From Bradyrhizobium agreste (GTDB lineage Bacteria > Pseudomonadota > Alphaproteobacteria > Rhizobiales > Xanthobacteraceae): 64,000 nucleotides of DNA. The position numbers and the translations under genes were made by a program. The notes under the pieces were generated by a model, which did no database searches, was not told the origin of the DNA, and saw only the letters and a program-made list of their open reading frames with translations. The stretch covers positions 1 to 64,000 of the forward strand of contig NZ_JACCHP010000006.1 of assembly GCF_016031625.1 (NCBI RefSeq). The letters are read 5' to 3'. Positions 43,450 through 51,647 of this stretch are shown here, piece by piece (the stretch's first letter is position 1; every line of letters starts with the position of its first letter).

Positions 43450-44265
43450 TCATGCTCCGACGTCGATGGCAGCCGCGGCGCTGCGCATCGGATCGACAAA
43501 CGTGGCGATGGCTTCCTCGATCCCCAGCGCCGAGCGGATCCAGATGATCGAGATGCAGCCGAACACGGCGCCGCCCCGCACGATCGGGACGGCAATCGAA
43601 GCCGTCTTGGGATTGTATTCGCCCTCGCTGCGGATGGCGTAGCCTCGCGCGGCGGTCTCTGCGATCATGCGGTCGAGCCGGCCCTGGTCGAGGAAGGGGC
43701 GGTCGTCGACCTCATCGATGCGGCGAAGATGATTGACGATGAGATCGCGTTCGCGCGCAGGGCAGGCGGCGAGATAGGCGCGGCCCGCAGACGTACGCAG
43801 CATCGGCAGGCGCTTGCCGATCATGCCGCGGTCGATCGAGAGCGGGCTGCGAGAATGTGTGGTCTCCTGCACCACCATCGCTGCGTTCTCGTACGTCGAG
43901 AGATCGACCGGCCAGACCAGTTTCTTGCTGAGATCGGCGAGATAAGGCGCCGCCGCATGGCAGATCACCACGCCTGGATCATAGCCGTCGCCGAGGCTCA
44001 GCGCGCGCCGGGTGACCCGGAATCGGTCGTCGCTGGCGCTGCGGGCGATATAGCCGAGTTCCTCCAGGGTTTCGAGCAGGCGATACACGGTGGGTCGGGG
44101 CAGGTCGAGCGCGCGGGCGACGTCGCCGGCGCGGATGCCGCCGGAGCGGTTGACCTCGTGCAGCACGTCGAGCCCGCGCTTGAAGGCGCGGACGCCCTCA
44201 GACTGCCGCGGCTGGCCGTTCCGCGTCCGCTCCTTGGACACTCCGTATTTCCTCCCTTGTGGCAC
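43450..44265 (-). CDS. IclR-family transcriptional regulator
   Basis: A 271-residue regulator. The N-terminal winged helix has VRAFKRGLDVLHEVNRSGGI and ALDLPRPTVYRLLETLEELG. A C-terminal GAF-like effector domain follows (KLVWPVDLSTYENAAMVVQE, TSAGRAYLAACPARERD, SIAVPIVRGGAVFGCI). IclR proteins typically control aromatic catabolism. It is divergent from the dioxygenase gene with 125 bases between, the likely operator region. Confidence 0.9.
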   Translation of the reverse strand: MPQGRKYGVSKERTRNGQPRQSEGVRAFKRGLDVLHEVNRSGGIRAGDVARALDLPRPTVYRLLETLEELGYIARSASDDRFRVTRRALSLGDGYDPGVVICHAAAPYLADLSKKLVWPVDLSTYENAAMVVQETTHSRSPLSIDRGMIGKRLPMLRTSAGRAYLAACPARERDLIVNHLRRIDEVDDRPFLDQGRLDRMIAETAARGYAIRSEGEYNPKTASIAVPIVRGGAVFGCISIIWIRSALGIEEAIATFVDPMRSAAAAIDVGA

Positions 44266-44390
44266 GTCGCGGCGCGCTTATTGTCGCCTGAGAACGCGAG
44301 GCGATTGCGGAACCGCCACCGTAGGATCGCGCGCGGCTGGTATCAAGCTCGCCGCACGACGGCGACCGCGATGCCTTCGGGAGGAATTCG

Positions 44391-45374
44391 ATGGAAATCG
44401 CAGCGCTCGGCTATATCGGAATCAGCTCATCCCAGCTCGACCAGTGGAGCCGGATGGCGACCGGGCTGCTCGGCATGCAGCAGGTCGATCGCGGCGGCAA
44501 GATGCGGGCCTTCCGCATGGACGACCGCAAGCAGCGGCTGATCGTCGACGGCGGAAGCGATGCCGGCCTTGCGGTGATGGGATGGGAAGTTGCTTCGACC
44601 GCGGAACTGGACAAGTTGGCAGGACGGCTCGAAAGCCATGGCATCAAGGTGGCGAGGGGCTCGCGCGCACTCGCTGACGAGCGGCATGTCGGCGAGCTGA
44701 TCGCGTTTGCCGATCCCGCCGGCAACCGGCTGGAGGCTTTTTGCAAGCCGGAGCTTGCGAGCGAGCCGTTCAGGCCGGGCCGCCCGATCTCGGGCTTCCG
44801 CACCGGGGCGCTCGGCATGGGGCATGTCGTGCTCAATGTGGAGGATGTCGAGGTGCTGTTGCCGTTCTATCGCGACGTGCTCGGCTTTCACGTCTCCGAT
44901 TTCGGGCTGAAGCCCTACGGGCTTTATTTCTTCCACGTCAACGGCCGCCACCATTCCTTTGCGATGGTCGGATCGGGGCGGAAGGCGATGCATCATTTCA
45001 TGGTCGAGCTCGGCTGCCTCGATGATGTCGGGCAGGGCTACGATCTCGCGCAGATGGACGAGGGACGCATCGCCTACACGCTGGGCCGGCACACCAATGA
45101 CCACATGACCTCGTTCTACGTGAATACGCCGTCCGGCTTCTTCATCGAATACGGCTGGGGCGGACGCGTCATCGATCCCGAGACCTGGCAGCCGCACGAG
45201 ACCTTTGATGGGCCCTCCCTGTGGGGTCACGAACGGCTGCATATGCCCGAAGAGCAGCGCACGCGGTTGCGCGAGATGCGGCTCGATGCGGCTGCCCGCG
45301 GCGTGCGCGTCGCCGATCCGCGCGTTCCGCCGCTCAACTGCGCGTGGCTGGACCAGGTGATCGCGCGCGAATGA
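44391..45374 (+). CDS. Extradiol ring-cleavage dioxygenase (type I, BphC-like)
   Basis: A 327-residue two-module VOC dioxygenase that cleaves a catechol next to one hydroxyl (meta cleavage) using Fe(II). The C-terminal module has the complete metal triad His145 (GMGHVVLN), His201/202 (KAMHHFMVE) and Glu253 (FFIEYGWGG), the spacing seen in 2,3-dihydroxybiphenyl 1,2-dioxygenase. The N-terminal module is the usual degenerate copy. ATG 44391 follows GGGAGGAATTCG. It is the ring-cleavage step of the surrounding cluster. Confidence 0.93.
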   Translation: MEIAALGYIGISSSQLDQWSRMATGLLGMQQVDRGGKMRAFRMDDRKQRLIVDGGSDAGLAVMGWEVASTAELDKLAGRLESHGIKVARGSRALADERHVGELIAFADPAGNRLEAFCKPELASEPFRPGRPISGFRTGALGMGHVVLNVEDVEVLLPFYRDVLGFHVSDFGLKPYGLYFFHVNGRHHSFAMVGSGRKAMHHFMVELGCLDDVGQGYDLAQMDEGRIAYTLGRHTNDHMTSFYVNTPSGFFIEYGWGGRVIDPETWQPHETFDGPSLWGHERLHMPEEQRTRLREMRLDAAARGVRVADPRVPPLNCAWLDQVIARE

Positions 45375-45389
45375 TGGCCGCGGCGCAGC

Positions 45390-46052
45390 TCAGGCCCCGC
45401 CGAGATCGACCTCGCTCAGGATGCCCTGGCGCAGCGCCAGCCGGACCAGCTCGATATCGGAGCCGACGCCGAGCTTGTCCTTGATCAGTGAATGCAGGTT
45501 CGCCACCGTCTTCGGGCTGACATGCAGCGTCGCGGCGATCTCCTCCGTTGTGTTCTCGGCGAGCAGCAATCGCAGCACCTCGAACTCGCGCGGGGTCAAG
45601 ACGTCGGCGGCCGAGGTCTCGCCGCCGATGCGGCCGAGCGCAAGCTCGTGGTCGATGTCGGGGCTGATGGCGATCTTGCCGGCGAGCACGTCCTTGACCG
45701 CGCGCACCAGGGTCTCCGGCGGGCTGGTCTTGGTGACATAGCCCCTTGCACCGGCGCGGATCGCCTGCACGGCAAAGCCGGCACTCTCGTGCATGGTGAA
45801 AACGAGGATTCGCGCCGCCTTGTCCCACTGCCTGATCCGCCTGACGGCTTCGATGCCGCCGATGCCGGGCATGCTGAGGTCCATGATGACGAGGTCGGGC
45901 ATCTCGGATTTGTAGAGGCGATAGGCTTCCGCTCCATCGGCCGCCTCGGCGACGACGCGTAGGCCCGGCTGCTTCTGGAGCACCGAGCGATAGCCCTCGC
46001 GGACGACGGAATGGTCGTCGACCAGCAGGATGGTCGCTTCGCCTGCGCTCAT
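45390..46052 (-). CDS. NarL/FixJ-type response regulator
   Basis: A 220-residue regulator. The receiver domain has DD near residues 12-13 (LLVDDHSVVREGY) and phospho-acceptor Asp58 (VIMDLSMPG). It is followed by a LuxR-type HTH: LTPREFEVLRLLLAENTTEE, IAATLHVSPKTVANLHSLIK. It overlaps the upstream kinase gene by 4 bases (TCAT on the plus strand), so the pair is translationally coupled. Confidence 0.93.
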   Translation of the reverse strand: MSAGEATILLVDDHSVVREGYRSVLQKQPGLRVVAEAADGAEAYRLYKSEMPDLVIMDLSMPGIGGIEAVRRIRQWDKAARILVFTMHESAGFAVQAIRAGARGYVTKTSPPETLVRAVKDVLAGKIAISPDIDHELALGRIGGETSAADVLTPREFEVLRLLLAENTTEEIAATLHVSPKTVANLHSLIKDKLGVGSDIELVRLALRQGILSEVDLGGA

Positions 46053-47431
46053 GCCGCATGCTCCAGGGCCTCGGACGTGGCAGCCGCGAGCGGAATGAAG
46101 ACGCGCAGCGCGGAGCCGTGAGGGCCGGTCTCAAAGCTCAGACGGCCACGAAGCGCTGCAACGCGCTCGCGCATGCCGAGCAGACCCATACCGGATTTGA
46201 CGGCAGCCTCGTTCGGCCGGCCATCGTCCTCGACGGCGAGCGCGATCTCGCCGTCGGCCATCGTCAGATGCAGGTTGACCTTCGTTGCGCCGGCGTGCTT
46301 GGCCGCATTGGTGAGCGCCTCCTGCACGATCCGATAGAGATTGGCACTGACGGAGGCGGGCACGCTGTCGAAAGCGCCGTCGAACCGGATCTCGAAGCGG
46401 GTCTGGCCGCGACTGCGGCCGTTCCACCCCGAGACCAGGCCTTCGAGGCTGGCGATGAGGCCGAGCTCGTCGACATCGGGCGGCCGCAGCCGGAACAGCG
46501 CACCGCGCAGCGTCTCCATCATCCCGGTCGCGGTGCGGGCGATGCTGTCGCATTCGCCCAATAGGCCGGGACAGTCCTGCGCCGCTGTCTGGCGGGCGGA
46601 CGCAGCCAGCGCGCGGATCGCGGCGAGCGACTGGCCGAATTCGTCATGCAGCTCGCGGGCGAGGTGGCGGCGCTCCTCGTCCTGGAGCGCGATCAGCTTC
46701 CGCGTCAGCTCGTTGCGCTCGGCAAGCGCGGTGTCGAGGCTCTCGGCGAGATGGTTGAAGACGTCGCGGATGGCGGAGAGCTCGGCGAGGTCGAACGGCG
46801 GCAGCCGGGTGGTGAGGTCGCCGGCAGCGATGCGTTCGAGGCCGCTGCCGATCATGCGGGTGGGCCGTAGGGCCCGGGCCAGCGCGGCATAGACCAGCGC
46901 GCAGAGCAGCGGCAGCGCGATCGCAAGCGCGATCATCAGGCGGCCGGCCTCATGCCAGGCCTCCGCCGTCTGCACCGCCGGGTCGATCGAAACCACGGTC
47001 TCGCCGAGCTTGGTTCCGCGCACGATCACGGGGCGAGCCGCCTCGCGGCCGGGGTCGAACACGCTGCGATAGAAGGCGGCGAAGGCCTGCGGCGGCGGGC
47101 TGGCCGGGGCAGGCGCGCCGCTGCAGAAACGCTGCAGTATCTCGCCGCTCGGCCCACGGAATCCGAGGCAGAGGCCGGGCGTCATCACATGGGCCGACAC
47201 CGGGTCGAGGTCCGGAAAGTCCGAGCGGGGGCTCGCCGCCCACTGCACCTTGCCTTGCTGCAGCTCCAGCGTCTTGGCCACGATGGCGGCGATGCCATCG
47301 ATGCGCGCATGCGCGGCGCTATCGGCGCTGACGAGGAAATAGGTGGAGATCGCGGCGAAGCAGGCGGCCGATATCGCAGCCACGCGCAGCGTCAGACGGA
47401 CCTTGAGATCGAATCTCGGGCGTTTCCACAT
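46049..47431 (-). CDS. NarX-type membrane sensor histidine kinase
   Basis: A 460-residue kinase. Membrane helices lie near residues 13-32 and 160-180, enclosing a short periplasmic domain, followed by HAMP. The HisKA_3 dimer domain carries His262 (HLARELHDEFGQSL) and the ATPase domain ends the protein (LYRIVQEALTNAAKHAGAT, GMGLLGMRERVAAL). It pairs with the NarL-type regulator downstream. ATG 47431 (MWKRPRFDLKVRL) fits the first membrane helix better than 47470. Signal unknown. Confidence 0.92.
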   Translation of the reverse strand: MWKRPRFDLKVRLTLRVAAISAACFAAISTYFLVSADSAAHARIDGIAAIVAKTLELQQGKVQWAASPRSDFPDLDPVSAHVMTPGLCLGFRGPSGEILQRFCSGAPAPASPPPQAFAAFYRSVFDPGREAARPVIVRGTKLGETVVSIDPAVQTAEAWHEAGRLMIALAIALPLLCALVYAALARALRPTRMIGSGLERIAAGDLTTRLPPFDLAELSAIRDVFNHLAESLDTALAERNELTRKLIALQDEERRHLARELHDEFGQSLAAIRALAASARQTAAQDCPGLLGECDSIARTATGMMETLRGALFRLRPPDVDELGLIASLEGLVSGWNGRSRGQTRFEIRFDGAFDSVPASVSANLYRIVQEALTNAAKHAGATKVNLHLTMADGEIALAVEDDGRPNEAAVKSGMGLLGMRERVAALRGRLSFETGPHGSALRVFIPLAAATSEALEHAA

Positions 47432-47552
47432 CGGCTTGCACCTGGTGCGACCGGGCTGGTCGTGCCTCATTAAAGGGCAGAACGCCAGCGGCGGGAAGCG
47501 TTCCCGGCTTGCCGCAGTGCAACGTCGTGAAATTTTCCCGGACGTGCCGCGC

Positions 47553-48584
47553 TCAGAACGTCAGCTGCACCTTCATCGACTGCGAACGATCGCTGGCGAG
47601 CTCGAAGGCGGCGACGGCGTTCTCGAACGGCATGGTCGCCGTGATCAGCGGCTTGACGTCGATCAGTCCTTCGCCCATGAGGCGCACCGCGAGCTCGAAC
47701 TCGGGATCGAAGCGGAACGTGCCGCGCAGCTGCAATTCCTTGGCGACGATCGAGTTGATCGGCAGCGTCATCTCGCCGCCGAGGCCGAGCTGCACCAGCG
47801 TCGCGCCGGGCCTGAGTACGTCGAGCGCGGTGCAGAGCGCCGCCTGATTGCCGGAGGCTTCGAACAGCGTGTCGAATACGCCCTTGCCGGCGCGCCAGGG
47901 ATCGAGCGCGGTGGCATTGGTCGCGACGTTGATGGCATGCGTAGCGCCGAGCTTCTTGGCGACCGCGAGCGGCGCCTCGGCCACATCCGTCACCACGATC
48001 TCGGATGCACCGCCGAAGCGCGAGACCAAAATCATCAGCGCGCCGATCGGGCCGCAGCCGGTGATCAGCACGCGCTTGCCGAGCAGGGGGCCGGCCTGCT
48101 TGCCGGCATGCAGGCACACTGCAAGCGGCTCGGCGACGGCGGCTTCCGCCAGCGACAGCTTGTCCGAGACCGGGACGGCCTGCGTGGCGTCGACCGTGAT
48201 GAACTCGCGAAAGCCGCCCTGCACATGGGGAAAGCGCATGGCGCTGCCGAGGAAGCGCATGTCGAGGCACTGGTTGCGCATGCCCTCCTGGCAATGCAGG
48301 CACGCCCCGCACGGTCTGCTCGGGTTGACCGCGACGCGGGTGCCCGGCCTGACGCTGGTGACGCCGTCACCGACGTCAGCAACGACGCCGGCGATCTCGT
48401 GCCCCAGCGCCATCGGTTGCTGGATCCGCACGACGCCGAAACCGCCGTGATGGTAGTAGTGCAGATCGGAGCCGCAGATCCCGCCATTGGCGATCTTGAC
48501 GCGGACCTCGCCAGGGCCGGGGGCCGGATCGGCATAATTGTCGATCCGCAGGTCCTTCGGGGCGTGGATGACGACGGCGCGCAT
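47553..48584 (-). CDS. idnD: L-idonate 5-dehydrogenase (zinc-dependent)
   Basis: A 343-residue medium-chain zinc dehydrogenase. Catalytic zinc site: GGICGSDLHYYHHGG plus the ALGHEIAGVV His/Glu. Structural zinc cysteines are in PCGACLHCQEGMRNQC, and the NAD(P) site is VLITGCGPIGALMI. The motif CGSDLHYYHHGGFG is typical of L-idonate 5-dehydrogenases, which interconvert idonate and 5-ketogluconate. Third gene of the sugar-acid operon. Confidence 0.88.
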   Translation of the reverse strand: MRAVVIHAPKDLRIDNYADPAPGPGEVRVKIANGGICGSDLHYYHHGGFGVVRIQQPMALGHEIAGVVADVGDGVTSVRPGTRVAVNPSRPCGACLHCQEGMRNQCLDMRFLGSAMRFPHVQGGFREFITVDATQAVPVSDKLSLAEAAVAEPLAVCLHAGKQAGPLLGKRVLITGCGPIGALMILVSRFGGASEIVVTDVAEAPLAVAKKLGATHAINVATNATALDPWRAGKGVFDTLFEASGNQAALCTALDVLRPGATLVQLGLGGEMTLPINSIVAKELQLRGTFRFDPEFELAVRLMGEGLIDVKPLITATMPFENAVAAFELASDRSQSMKVQLTF

Positions 48585-48608
48585 GACTTGCTCCCTGGAT
48601 TTCGCGGG

Positions 48609-49376
48609 TTACATCGCGGCGATCATGCCGCCATCGACATAGATGATCTGGCCGTTGACGTAGGTGGACGCATCCGAGGCGAGGAAGATCGCGGCACCCA
48701 CCAGCTCGTCCGGCTTGCCCCAGCGCTTGGAGGGGATGCGGCCCATCAGCCAGGTGTTGAAATCGGCGTTGTTGACCAGCGCCTCGTTCATGTCGGTGAG
48801 CATGTAGCCGGGGCCGATCGCATTGGCCTGGATGCCGTGCTGGGCCCATTCCACCGCCATCGAACGGGTCAGGTTCTTGATGCCGCCCTTGGCCGCCGTG
48901 TAGGGCGCAATGGTGGGGCGGGCGAGCTCGCTGCCGAGCGAGCCGATATTGATGATCTTGCCGCGCTTGCGCGGGATCATGCGCCTCGCCGCCTCGCGGC
49001 CGATCACGAAGGCGCTGGTGAGGTTGGTCTCGATCACCTTGCGCCATTCGTCGGTGGTGAATTCCACCAGCGGCTTGCGATGCTGGATGCCGGCATTGTT
49101 GACGAGGATGTCGACCGCGAGCCCTTCGCGATCGAAGCGCTCGAACGCCGCCACGATTGCGGGCTCGTCGGTGACGTCAAAGGCGGCGCCTTCGGCCTGG
49201 TGGCCGGCGCTGCGAAACTCGGCGACGGCCTGTTCGACACGCTTGGGATCGACGCCGTTGACGATGATCTTCGCGCCGGCCTTGGCCATGCCCTCGGCAA
49301 TGGCGCGACCGAGGCCGCGGGAGGAGCCGGTCACGAGCGCGGTGCGGCCGGAGAGATCGAAGAGGGAAGTGCTCAT
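48609..49376 (-). CDS. idnO: SDR gluconate 5-dehydrogenase-like
   Basis: A 255-residue classical SDR: TGSSRGLGRAIAEGM, NNAG, SLGSELARPT, catalytic YTAAK and DASTYVNGQIIYVDGGM. In idn-type operons this enzyme reduces 5-ketogluconate to D-gluconate, and the adjacent idnD supports that reading. Some members with this pattern act on 2-keto-3-deoxy acids, so the exact substrate is tentative. Gap of 12 bases to the dehydratase gene and 24 to idnD. Confidence 0.82.
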   Translation of the reverse strand: MSTSLFDLSGRTALVTGSSRGLGRAIAEGMAKAGAKIIVNGVDPKRVEQAVAEFRSAGHQAEGAAFDVTDEPAIVAAFERFDREGLAVDILVNNAGIQHRKPLVEFTTDEWRKVIETNLTSAFVIGREAARRMIPRKRGKIINIGSLGSELARPTIAPYTAAKGGIKNLTRSMAVEWAQHGIQANAIGPGYMLTDMNEALVNNADFNTWLMGRIPSKRWGKPDELVGAAIFLASDASTYVNGQIIYVDGGMIAAM

Positions 49377-49388
49377 CTCAAGAATTCC

Positions 49389-50588
49389 TCAGACGTTGGA
49401 GCGGCGCACGGTGAGATCGGTGCGCTCGAAGACGGCAGGCAGGAGGTCGACGCCGAGGCCCGGTCCTTCCATCGGAAAGACATAGCCGTCCTTGATCACG
49501 GGCATCGTGGTGACGAGCTCATTGTACCAGCCTTTGTAGAAGGCGCGCACCGATTCCTGGATCAAGGTGTTGGGCTGGCTGAAGGACATGTGGATGGCGG
49601 CGATGAAGCCGATCGGGCCGATGCAATCGTGCGGGGCGAAGGGACGGTGATAGGTCTCGGCCATCGCCGCGATCTTGCGGCCTTCGGTGAGACCGCCGGT
49701 CCAGCACAGATCGGCCATCACCACATGCATGGCGTCGCGGTCGAGCATGTCCTTGTAGGGGAAGCGCGAGCCCAGTGTCTCGCTGGCGCAGACCCAGACG
49801 TCGGTCGAGCGGGCATATTCGGCCAGCGCCTGCGGCGAGTTCATCCGGATCGGGTCCTCGTACCAGGTCGGCTTGTAGGGCTCGAGCGCACGGGCGATCT
49901 GCTTGGCGGTCGGCAGATTCCACAGCGAGTGCAGCTCGACCATGATCTCCATCTTGTCGCCAACCGCTTTGCGGATCTTCTCGAACGGCTCGATCGCCTG
50001 CTTCATCTGCGCGGCGGTGATGTAGAGTCCCTTGTTCTCCTGCGCGGCGGGATCGAACGGCCAAATCTTCATCGCGGCGATGCCGCTTTCCAAAAGGCTC
50101 TCGGCCAGCGCATCGGCGCGCGTCATGAATGCGTCGAGATCCTCGTAAGGTCCCTTGGAGGCGCCGAGATTCCAGTTGGCCACCGGGCTGATATTGGTTG
50201 AGCGGACATATTGCGTGCCGGCGCAGGTGTTGTAGATGCGCTGCTTGTCGCGGCAAAGGCCGCCGAGCATCTGGTGCACCGGCTGGCCGCAGACCTTGCC
50301 GAACAGGTCCCACAGCGCGATGTCGATCGCGGACGCGGCGCGGTATTCGACGCCGGTGGAGGACTGCGCCATCGGCAGGTTCAGCATGTCGCGATGAATC
50401 GCCTCGATGTGCAGGGGATTGCGGCCGAGCAGGCGACCGGCAAAGGTGTCGTGGATCTGCGCTTCGACGGCGCCAGCGCCATAGAAGGTTTCGCCGAGAC
50501 CGATCAGACCAGTGTCGGTATGGATGCGGACCCAGATGACGTTGGAAAATTCCTCGGTGCGCAGTGTCTCGATCGACGTGATCTTCAC
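49389..50588 (-). CDS. Enolase-superfamily acid-sugar dehydratase (MR/MLE type)
   Basis: A 399-residue enzyme of the mandelate racemase/muconate lactonising group. It has a capping domain (SIETLRTEEFSNVIWVRIHT) and a barrel with a Lys near GIAAMKIWPF, metal ligands in VELHSLWN, WYEDPI and CASET, and a late His in FAPHDCIGPIG. Related proteins dehydrate gluconate, galactonate, fuconate or mannonate to 2-keto-3-deoxy acids. GTG 50588 was chosen because GGGAGGATACTTGCC lies upstream. First gene of the operon. Confidence 0.85.
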   Translation of the reverse strand: MKITSIETLRTEEFSNVIWVRIHTDTGLIGLGETFYGAGAVEAQIHDTFAGRLLGRNPLHIEAIHRDMLNLPMAQSSTGVEYRAASAIDIALWDLFGKVCGQPVHQMLGGLCRDKQRIYNTCAGTQYVRSTNISPVANWNLGASKGPYEDLDAFMTRADALAESLLESGIAAMKIWPFDPAAQENKGLYITAAQMKQAIEPFEKIRKAVGDKMEIMVELHSLWNLPTAKQIARALEPYKPTWYEDPIRMNSPQALAEYARSTDVWVCASETLGSRFPYKDMLDRDAMHVVMADLCWTGGLTEGRKIAAMAETYHRPFAPHDCIGPIGFIAAIHMSFSQPNTLIQESVRAFYKGWYNELVTTMPVIKDGYVFPMEGPGLGVDLLPAVFERTDLTVRRSNV

Positions 50589-50674
50589 GGCAAGTATCCT
50601 CCCATCGAAAAGGCGCTTCGCACCCCGACGTCTCATTTTGCGCTGCGCAGGTCGTGCCGACGTCTTACGCCTGC

Positions 50675-50690
50675 TTGTAATATATCACAA
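50675..50690. promoter_or_regulatory. Candidate GntR operator between divergent sugar-acid genes
   Basis: TTGTAATATATCACAA is a 16-base dyad (TTGT...ACAA arms with an ATATAT core), 86 bases upstream of the dehydratase start and 70 upstream of the GntR start. It is AT-rich and centrally placed, as expected for a site controlling both directions. Confidence 0.5.
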
Positions 50691-50759
50691 CATGTTTTAA
50701 GGGTGCCACAACGAGGCGCGCCATCCTGCAACGAGAGCGCGGGCTGACGGGAGGACGAC

Positions 50760-51527
50760 ATGGCACGACGCAAGCGCGCGCTCGAGGTGGTGAAAGACGA
50801 GGATGACGGCGGAGGCCGGCGCTCCCGTAGCAATCGTCTCAACTTCTTCGAGTTGGCCTATCAAAGGATCGAAGAGCTCCTGGTTCATTGCGAGCTCAAG
50901 CCAGGCCAGTTCATGACCATGCTGGAATTGCAGCACATCACCGGTTTTGGCCGCACGCCGGTGCATCATGCCGTCAATCGTCTCTCCGCCGACACCCTCA
51001 TCATTATCCGCCCGCGTCATGGCCTCACCATCGCGCCGATCGATCTGGCGCGCGAACGCATGCTGCTCGGCCTGCGCCGCGATATGGAGCGTTTCGTCAT
51101 TCGCCTCGCGGCGGATCGCGCCAGTCTTTCCCACCGCAATCAGGCGCTGCACATCGAGCGTCTGCTGCGCGAGCGCCGCGCCAGCCTGACCCTCGACGAA
51201 TTCAATCATCTCGACCGCCGTATCGACGCGCTGGTGCTGGAGGCCGCCGGCGAGCCATTCCTGGTGCACACGCTGCGGCCGTTGCACACGCTGTATCGCC
51301 GCATCGGCTACATCCATCATCGCTTCATGCCCGGGCAGGCGGATCTGTCAGGCACGATCGATCACCATCTCGCCATCCTTGCAGCCGTCGCCAACCGCCG
51401 CGTCGAGGACGCGGTGAAGGCGAGCGACGCACTGATCGACTACATGGGCGAGATGTTCTCAGGGATGGAGGCGGGGATCGATCCGCGCCTGCTCGATTGC
51501 AGCATCGAGCCGCTGCTCGGCGCGTAG
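50760..51527 (+). CDS. GntR-family transcriptional regulator (FCD type)
   Basis: A 255-residue regulator. The N-terminal winged helix (ELAYQRIEELLVHCELKPGQ, LELQHITGFGRTPVHHAVNR) is followed by an all-helical effector domain (FNHLDRRIDALVLEAAGEPF, IDHHLAILAAVANRRVEDAV) with metal-ligand-like His and Asp residues. It is divergent from the sugar-acid operon and probably represses it until the inducer binds. A basic 27-residue extension precedes the HTH. The stop TAG at 51525-51527 is the first three bases of the TAGAGCACGATCCG repeat. Confidence 0.88.
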   Translation: MARRKRALEVVKDEDDGGGRRSRSNRLNFFELAYQRIEELLVHCELKPGQFMTMLELQHITGFGRTPVHHAVNRLSADTLIIIRPRHGLTIAPIDLARERMLLGLRRDMERFVIRLAADRASLSHRNQALHIERLLRERRASLTLDEFNHLDRRIDALVLEAAGEPFLVHTLRPLHTLYRRIGYIHHRFMPGQADLSGTIDHHLAILAAVANRRVEDAVKASDALIDYMGEMFSGMEAGIDPRLLDCSIEPLLGA

Positions 51528-51576
51528 AGCACGATCCGAAAGTGTGCAGCGGTTTTCCGAAGAGGTGATGCTCAAG
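51525..51576 (+). repeat. Dispersed repeat (TAGAGCATGATCCG family), second copy
   Basis: TAGAGCACGATCCGAAAGTG followed by CGGTTTTCCGAAGAGGTGAT and GCTCAAG. The same element occurs inverted at 33444-33518. In both places its first TAG is the stop codon of the adjoining gene. Confidence 0.8.
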
Positions 51577-51586
51577 ACAACAAGCT

Positions 51587-51621
51587 AAAGCGCGATGAGA
51601 TCCTGATCTCATCGCGCTTTT
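51587..51621. terminator. Perfect 16-base hairpin between GntR and MFS genes
   Basis: AAAGCGCGATGAGATC pairs perfectly with GATCTCATCGCGCTTT around a 2-base loop, then T. Only 26 bases separate it from the MFS start codon, which leaves no room for a separate promoter after it. It may terminate GntR mRNA and regulate read-through into the transporter. Confidence 0.6.
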
Positions 51622-51647
51622 AGAGAGTTCTGAAGAAAGGAAGAAGA

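Noticed and set aside
47343..50201. A plus-strand open frame of 952 codons opposite the sugar-acid operon
   Set aside because: It lies entirely antisense to three well-supported genes and its composition (Arg/Ala/Gly/His/Asp rich, no motifs) is that of a GC-rich antisense frame.
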